Below are positions 58,670-64,000 of a DNA stretch of 64,000 nucleotides, one piece after another. Source of the stretch: Pedobacter soli (lineage in GTDB: Bacteria > Bacteroidota > Bacteroidia > Sphingobacteriales > Sphingobacteriaceae); the NCBI RefSeq assembly GCF_900101435.1, contig NZ_FMZH01000012.1, forward strand, positions 1 through 64,000, read 5' to 3'. The translations under genes were made by a program, and so were the position numbers. Position 1 is the stretch's first letter; the number at the start of each line of letters is the position of its first letter. The notes under the pieces are model-generated. The model was not told the DNA's origin, ran no database searches, and saw nothing but the letters and a program-made list of their open reading frames with translations.

Positions 58670-60754
58670 TTACTTTTTATCCATTAATTTACGTTTCAGA
58701 AAATCGGCGGTAGCCTCGCTTACCTTTAAGCCGTTTGAAAATTTCATCCAATGGTGCGTATCATCTGGAATGACTAAATATTCAAAATCAAACTTCTTGT
58801 CTTCGAAACGTTTGGCCAAATCAACACTTTGGTTAAAGGCTACATTGCGGTCATCATCGGCATGGATAATGAGTGTTGGCGATGTCCAGGTGTTGATGTA
58901 GCTAACCGGCGAGGATGATAAAGCAATTTTAGCTGCCAATGCAGCATCGGGTGCAGGTTCTTTACCTTCGGCAGCCTGATTGCTGAAACGGTTGTTTACA
59001 CCATGAATATCTACACCAGCAGCAAACAGTTTAGAATCTTTTCCAAGAGCCAACGCAGTTAAATAACCACCATAAGAGCCTCCGTAAACCCCTATTTTGG
59101 TTTTATCGATGTTAGGCTGGGTAGCCAGCCACTCTCCGGCGGCTTTAATGTCCTGATATTCTGATGCCCCCTGCGCCCCTGCCCCCATTGGTTTATGAAA
59201 ATCGAATCCATAACCAATGCCTAAACGGTAATTAACAGCTAGTACCGTAAAGCCCAAATTAACAAGGTATTGATTCAATGCATAATCAATGGAATAATAA
59301 TCCATAGGGTTCCAGCCTAAAAACATTTGCCTTTGCGGACCGCCATGCACATACACGATTGCAGGCTGGTTTTTGATCGCTTTCTTTGGCGAGAAGAGCT
59401 GCCCGTAAACCGTATTACCATCGGCAGCTTTAAACTGTACATGTTTGGGCACCACCATTTCTTTAATTGGAAAATCGGCTGGAATCAGCGAATCACCAAT
59501 CAGCGTCACTTTTTTCCCTGCGTTAAGTATAGCCGGTAAAAGCGGTCTTTGCGCGGTAGCGCTCAGGCAGAAAAAGGTTTGGTTATCACCCGCAATTACC
59601 GGGTAAGCCTCAATCCCTTCGCCGCTGCTTAAAGGCTGCATATTGGCTTCATTTACCGAAACCTTGTAAATGTGCCTCCTATCCAGATCATCCTGATTTT
59701 TGCCTGTGTTGGCTGCAAAAACCAGGGTCTTTTTATCGTTGCTCAGTTTAATATTTTCGACACCATAATTGCCCGGAGTAAGCAACAACCTGCCCGTACC
59801 ATCGGGATTGATGGCGTACAGGTGCGGCCAGCCATCTTCGTAAGAAGTAAATACAATTTTACCCTGTGCCCAGTGTAAATTGGCACCTCCATCAATAGTC
59901 GGATAGGAGCCTCTGATCGTTTCAGCCGCTTTCCAAACCTGTATGTCCTGACCGGTTGAAATATTAACTTTGCGAATGGCCCAGGGCTGGTGTTTGCGGG
60001 TTAAAACAGAATCCGTTTCGGTACCTGTACCGGGTGTACGGATAAAAGTAATTTCACTTCCATCTGGCGACCAAACCGGCATATTATCCCTGGAAAAAGA
60101 TGGCGATAACCATTGTACCGGGGTTTCATCGTTGGTGTACACCCCTATAAAAGCGTGATCGCTTCGGTTGGAAACGAAAGCAACTTTTTGCCCGTCAGGC
60201 GACCATTTATAACTTCCGTTCAGGCCTTTTGCGTAAAACAGGTTTCTGGCGGGTACTGTGCCATCTATTGCGGCAATTAAAATCTGGCCTGCTTTGCTAA
60301 AAAGTACCTGTTTACTATTGGGAGAAATTGCCGGGTTATCCCCCTCGCCAAGCACAATTACCTTTCCTCCACCATAAGGAACCGCCAATACCTGTACTTT
60401 AGGTGCAATTGGAGATGAATTTGCATTAACCGGGCCGCCATCTCTGCCACCATGATCTCCGCCGCGCACAAAAACAATCCAGTCACCATCAGGCGAAACA
60501 GATAAACTGGTTAACTCCTGACCATCATCTTCGTTGTAGCTGGTAATTTTAATCGCTTTATAATCGGGCGCCGTTGCTGTATAAATATTTCTCCTGCCCT
60601 GTTCGTTTGCGGCCCAAGCTATTTTTGAACCAGTAGGCGCAGCTACCAACTGGCTTGGAAAAGGATAAGACAAAACAGATTTTAGGCTAAACGACTGTGC
60701 AAATATTTTTGAGGTAAAAAGGAGCACAAACAGAATAAACAGCGATTTTTTCAT
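58670..60754 (-). CDS. S9-family peptidase (dipeptidyl/prolyl oligopeptidase type)
   Basis: Exported serine peptidase. From the Met at 60754 there are 694 residues: signal peptide to KIFAQ, a WD40/TolB-like beta-propeller (~30-430, with repeats such as SPDGDWIVFVRGG, ISPNSKQVLFSKAG, WSPDGQKVAFVSNRS, WSPDGSEITFIRT) and an alpha/beta-hydrolase domain (~440-694): AIVYVHGGPQRQMF, the nucleophile elbow GVYGGSYGGYLTAL (Ser560), HADDDRNVAF (Asp) and IPDDTHHWM (His). The upstream frame to 60826 encodes no signal peptide and is rejected. It lies after the susD gene on the same strand, 98 bases on. Confidence 0.92.
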   Translation of the reverse strand: MKKSLFILFVLLFTSKIFAQSFSLKSVLSYPFPSQLVAAPTGSKIAWAANEQGRRNIYTATAPDYKAIKITSYNEDDGQELTSLSVSPDGDWIVFVRGGDHGGRDGGPVNANSSPIAPKVQVLAVPYGGGKVIVLGEGDNPAISPNSKQVLFSKAGQILIAAIDGTVPARNLFYAKGLNGSYKWSPDGQKVAFVSNRSDHAFIGVYTNDETPVQWLSPSFSRDNMPVWSPDGSEITFIRTPGTGTETDSVLTRKHQPWAIRKVNISTGQDIQVWKAAETIRGSYPTIDGGANLHWAQGKIVFTSYEDGWPHLYAINPDGTGRLLLTPGNYGVENIKLSNDKKTLVFAANTGKNQDDLDRRHIYKVSVNEANMQPLSSGEGIEAYPVIAGDNQTFFCLSATAQRPLLPAILNAGKKVTLIGDSLIPADFPIKEMVVPKHVQFKAADGNTVYGQLFSPKKAIKNQPAIVYVHGGPQRQMFLGWNPMDYYSIDYALNQYLVNLGFTVLAVNYRLGIGYGFDFHKPMGAGAQGASEYQDIKAAGEWLATQPNIDKTKIGVYGGSYGGYLTALALGKDSKLFAAGVDIHGVNNRFSNQAAEGKEPAPDAALAAKIALSSSPVSYINTWTSPTLIIHADDDRNVAFNQSVDLAKRFEDKKFDFEYLVIPDDTHHWMKFSNGLKVSEATADFLKRKLMDKK

Positions 60755-60852
60755 TCCTTCCGATTTTGGGATAAAGCAGTTAATGCATAGCGTTTGGCGG
60801 ATAGCGTCTGGCGAAAAGCATATCAAACACTTTCCGCCACACGCTTAACGCT

Positions 60853-62283
60853 TTACTGATCCCACCACAATTTGGTTGTCCGTGGTACATCAACAGGTAC
60901 ATTGCCTCCGTTTTTACTTCTTTCGCCCTGGGTATAATCTAAACGGCGGATAAAGGTAGGAAGCGCTGCATTGGCTGGCATTCCGAAATCTTTATACTTG
61001 TAATCGAAACGGCGGGCATCGTTCCAGGCTTCGGGATTTAAATAAGTAACAATGTACTTTTCTTTAAAAATAAGGTCTTTGGTTAAGGCCGCAGCACCAA
61101 CCGCCACCAAAGGATTGGCCAGATAAGCATCCCTGTTAGCCGCTGTAACCCCAAGTTTATCCATATTGGCACTGATCCCAGCGAGGTATGCTGCATAAGA
61201 TTTTACCTTATCAGTACTAAAATAAGCTTCTGCTTCGATAAATTTAAGCTCGGCATAGGTAACAATAAACAAAGGAGAAGTATCGCTCGTCCAGGGCGAA
61301 TTTCTAGAAATGTAGCACTCATCTTTGGTAGTGTTAGCTCCGGGCAGGCGGTTACCGGCACCATTTACCGTTCCGATATATACGTTATTGATCGTTTTAT
61401 CGGTAATCTTTTCAATACGGGGATCAAAAACAGTAAAAGTGGTACCATTCATCGCATCAATAAGCTGCTCAGACAGCCAGCCACCTAACGATTGTTGGGA
61501 ATTAGCCAGTGCCACGTTTGCCCATGGGTTGCGCTCTTTAAAAGTAGCCATGCTTGCATCATCGGCATTGGCGGTAAAAGAATTGCTCAATGCTGCCAAT
61601 ACAGCCGTTGGATTGTAGGCACTTGTTTTACTCACCTTATTCAACAATCTCGCTTTCAAAGCATAAGCCATTTTTAGCCAGTTTGCCCTTTCGGCAGTAG
61701 TTTTTCCATAAATCAAATCGCTGGTTGGCGCCAGTTTAACGGTCGATGTGGTTTTAGCCAGTTCTACAATGGCTTCATCTAAAAGCGCCATGGCCTGGTT
61801 ATAAACATCCTGCTGTTTATCGTACTTAGGCCTCAGGTTATTGATGTTAAAAGCTTCCGAAAATGGTGCATCGCCCCAAAGATCGTTTACCAATGTAATA
61901 TTGTAGGCTATAATTACATCGGCCACGCCTTTATATTCGCTAGATCCCTGGGCAATGGCCAGTTTCTTCATTTCATTTGCATCAGCCATGGCAAAATAAA
62001 GAGCATCCCAGGTGGCACTAAAATCGATAGCCTGATAGGTATCGCCAGCACCATTGGCTGTTGGATTAGCCGTATATTGCACATATGGAGCAGTAATACT
62101 TCCAATGAAATAATTGTTGTTTCCAATTTTATAGGTTGAGGTAGCCAGCAAAGTACTAAGCGTTGCCACCGGAACCTGGTTCGGATTATCAGACAGTTTA
62201 TCAAAATAGCTGTCTTTACAGCTTTGCAATCCTAAAGTTGCAATTAAAGCTGAGCATAAGGTATATTTTATAATCTTTTGCAT
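60853..62283 (-). CDS. SusD-like nutrient-binding lipoprotein
   Basis: A 476-residue surface lipoprotein of the SusD-like group 2. Lipobox LGLQSC (Cys ~22), then YFDKLSDNPNQVPVATLSTLLATSTYKIG, IAYNITLVNDLWGDAPFSEAFNINNLRPKYDKQQDVYNQAMALLDEAI, WLKMAYALKARLLNKVSK and the C-terminal IFKEKYIVTYLNPEAWNDARRFDYKY. It is 11 bases downstream of susC, so the two form a transport pair. An S9 peptidase follows, so the cargo may be peptide-rather than glycan-derived; this is a guess. Confidence 0.93.
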   Translation of the reverse strand: MQKIIKYTLCSALIATLGLQSCKDSYFDKLSDNPNQVPVATLSTLLATSTYKIGNNNYFIGSITAPYVQYTANPTANGAGDTYQAIDFSATWDALYFAMADANEMKKLAIAQGSSEYKGVADVIIAYNITLVNDLWGDAPFSEAFNINNLRPKYDKQQDVYNQAMALLDEAIVELAKTTSTVKLAPTSDLIYGKTTAERANWLKMAYALKARLLNKVSKTSAYNPTAVLAALSNSFTANADDASMATFKERNPWANVALANSQQSLGGWLSEQLIDAMNGTTFTVFDPRIEKITDKTINNVYIGTVNGAGNRLPGANTTKDECYISRNSPWTSDTSPLFIVTYAELKFIEAEAYFSTDKVKSYAAYLAGISANMDKLGVTAANRDAYLANPLVAVGAAALTKDLIFKEKYIVTYLNPEAWNDARRFDYKYKDFGMPANAALPTFIRRLDYTQGERSKNGGNVPVDVPRTTKLWWDQ

Positions 62284-62294
62284 CGTAATACTAT

Positions 62295-64000
62295 TTAAAA
62301 ACCAACATTAAGGGTAAACATTATGGTACGGGCAGATGGATAGGTAAAACCTGCCGATCCATCGTTGTTGCTACCTGCATCGAAAGAACTCGATTCCGGA
62401 TCTACACCATAATATTTGGTCCACAACCATAAGTTATTTCCGGTAACCGAAAGTGAAGCATTTTTAATGGCTTTTGCCGGCAACCAGTTTTGTGGCACGT
62501 TGTAAGTTAAACTTGCCGAACGTAAGCGCACCCAGGATGCATCGCTAACAAAAGGCTCTGAAACGTTACGGTAATAAATACGGTAGTAACCCTCACCATA
62601 ATCTACACCATCCGGTCCAAAACGCTGCCCCATGTAAACCGGTTTGGTATTGGGCTGGCCATTGGCCAATACACCATCAAATACTTTGGTCGTTCTTCTA
62701 TCGGCAGTATAATCAGGTAAACCGAAAGCGGAATAGAAATCTTCAAGCCAGTTGTATTTTTCAAAACCTAAACGGGCATCGAACAAGATATTTAAACTAA
62801 AATCTTTATACCTGAAGGTGTTGCCCAAACCTACAATATAATTTGGCTGCGAGTTACCCAAAAGCTTCTGTTTACCGCCCGAAATACTCGGAAAACCATT
62901 GGCACCGATTAATAAAGGCAGATTTTTATCAAGTACAATCGGATCTTCGGCCTGGCTGCCATAGTAACGGTTAAAATAACTGCCATAAATATTACCATAA
63001 GGCTGGCCCTCGATGAGTTTCATGGTTACGCCGGCATTTCCATAACCTCTTGCCGCACCATAAACAATCTCGGTTATTCCGTTTGGCATAGTAAGCACCT
63101 TATTTCTGTTGGCCGATAGGTTCAGGTTTACATCCCACCTAAAATCTTTTGATACAATGGGTTTACCATTGATTACCAATTCTACCCCCCGGTTCCTGAT
63201 ATCGCCGGCATTGATAGATTTGGTTACATAGCCTACTGCCGAAGAAATCTGCGTCTGGATAATCTGATCCTGGCTCAACGAGTAATAATAGGTAAAATCG
63301 AATCCTAAACGATTTTTAAAGAACGACATTTCCAAACCAGCCTCGTAAGTATTGGTAAACTCGGGACGAAGATCGGGGTTACCCAGGTTTGGTGCAATGG
63401 TTAAACCTCCGGTGCCTGTTGGTAAAGGCGTGTAAGGTGTATATCCGGTAAAAGTCGAATATTCGGAAGCATCTTTACCTATGCGCGCGTAAGACAGACG
63501 TAATTTAGCCTGACTGATTACCTCTGGCAGCTTAAACTGATCGGAGAACACATAACTTAAACTTGCAGAGGGATAAAAGAACGACCTGCTTGCTTTAGGT
63601 AAGGTAGAGGTAATATCATTTCTACCGGTGATGGTTAGGAATAGGTAATTTTTATAATCAAAAGTAGCCTCGCCAAAATAACCAACCAGCCTTTTTTGCC
63701 TTGAACTCTGGCTTGGTGTCAGCACCCCTGCATTGGCGAGATTAAAGAAATCGTAAACGCCCAATATGCTTCCCAGCGTACCCACTTCTTTTATCTTGCG
63801 GTCGTAAAGCTCTTGTCCGAGCCTTAAGGTTCCGGTAAGGTCGTCAGTTAATTTAGTAGTTAGGGTGGCCACAAAGGTGCTGTTAATGGTCCTGAACTTG
63901 GTATTGTATTCGCCATAAAAACCCTGCAAGTTATCGTACATGGCCTCAGTTGCATACATCGGGCCACGCGCGGTACGCACCCGGTTATCGTTATAAGTAT
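62295..64000 (-). CDS. SusC/RagA-type TonB-linked transporter, 5' partial
   Basis: C-terminal part of an outer-membrane transporter; the frame is open to the right edge of the window, so the start and plug domain are outside. About 568 residues are visible, all barrel: TLRLGQELYDRKIKEVGTLG, RNDITSTLPKASRSFFYPSASLSYVFSDQF, LRLSYARIGKDASEYS, NTYEAGLEMSFFKNRLGFDFTYYYS and the tail SARTIMFTLNVGF. The GTG at 63980 is an internal codon, not a start. It pairs with the SusD-like gene after it. Confidence 0.93.
   Translation of the reverse strand, partial: TYNDNRVRTARGPMYATEAMYDNLQGFYGEYNTKFRTINSTFVATLTTKLTDDLTGTLRLGQELYDRKIKEVGTLGSILGVYDFFNLANAGVLTPSQSSRQKRLVGYFGEATFDYKNYLFLTITGRNDITSTLPKASRSFFYPSASLSYVFSDQFKLPEVISQAKLRLSYARIGKDASEYSTFTGYTPYTPLPTGTGGLTIAPNLGNPDLRPEFTNTYEAGLEMSFFKNRLGFDFTYYYSLSQDQIIQTQISSAVGYVTKSINAGDIRNRGVELVINGKPIVSKDFRWDVNLNLSANRNKVLTMPNGITEIVYGAARGYGNAGVTMKLIEGQPYGNIYGSYFNRYYGSQAEDPIVLDKNLPLLIGANGFPSISGGKQKLLGNSQPNYIVGLGNTFRYKDFSLNILFDARLGFEKYNWLEDFYSAFGLPDYTADRRTTKVFDGVLANGQPNTKPVYMGQRFGPDGVDYGEGYYRIYYRNVSEPFVSDASWVRLRSASLTYNVPQNWLPAKAIKNASLSVTGNNLWLWTKYYGVDPESSSFDAGSNNDGSAGFTYPSARTIMFTLNVGF

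Overview
The window looks like chromosomal DNA of an aerobic, glycan-degrading Bacteroidota, most like Pedobacter or a close Sphingobacteriaceae relative. This rests on two SusC/SusD pairs, an ECF sigma/FecR switch with an STN-bearing SusC, many lipoproteins with short lipoboxes, GH29, GH92 and sulfatase enzymes, several TAnnTTTG-type -7 boxes and an absence of Shine-Dalgarno sequences. No rRNA, tRNA or CRISPR array was seen. The genus is an inference from protein style, not from a database match.

Layout. 1-613: 3' end of an IS3-family element. 653-9580: a minus-strand polysaccharide utilisation locus (ECF sigma, FecR, SusC, SusD, GH29 alpha-L-fucosidase). 9581-10338: no intact gene; it holds a decayed small gene. 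10339-14265: the most unusual gene here, a 1308-residue protein that joins a DyP-type peroxidase-like half to a glycyl-radical-enzyme half. It is divergent from a sulfatase (14647-16224). 16276-22994: a small TM protein, a small-ORF/RNA locus, a TPR-LuxR-type regulator and a run of five small membrane, lipoprotein and SMI1-like genes. 23125-26483: PhoX-like phosphatase plus di-haem peroxidase. 26765-30765: SGNH esterase divergent from an ABC ATPase/permease pair (the tesA-ybbA-ybbP arrangement). 30952-34929: ribulose-monophosphate enzymes HPS and PHI, divergent from an AraC regulator, a 60-residue protein and a GntP permease.

34945-39744: BlaI, a BlaR1-like M56 peptidase and an outer-membrane barrel protein in one operon behind an inverted-repeat operator. 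39973-41874: FadR-type regulator, TauE/SafE exporter and DUF1634 protein behind twin palindromes. 42209-45302: a beta-hydroxyacid dehydrogenase, a DNA alkylation repair protein, a RAYT-like transposase framed by matching palindromes, and a small protein. 45373-52787: GH92 glycosidase, DUF2911 protein, and a PIG-L deacetylase / 34-residue membrane peptide / sodium:solute symporter operon. 52881-54597: an ArgE-like M20 peptidase with a GNAT enzyme. 54882-58663: NtrC-type response regulator, a half-size BtuF-like protein and an OppA-like lipoprotein. 58670-64000: S9 peptidase, SusD and the 3' part of a SusC running off the window.

Main points for a second look: the peroxidase-like/glycyl-radical fusion with no activating enzyme in the window; the RAYT gene and its flanking palindromes; the RuMP pair next to a gluconate-type permease; the hidden 34-codon gene between PIG-L and the symporter; and two arrays of intergenic hairpins sharing a common core.
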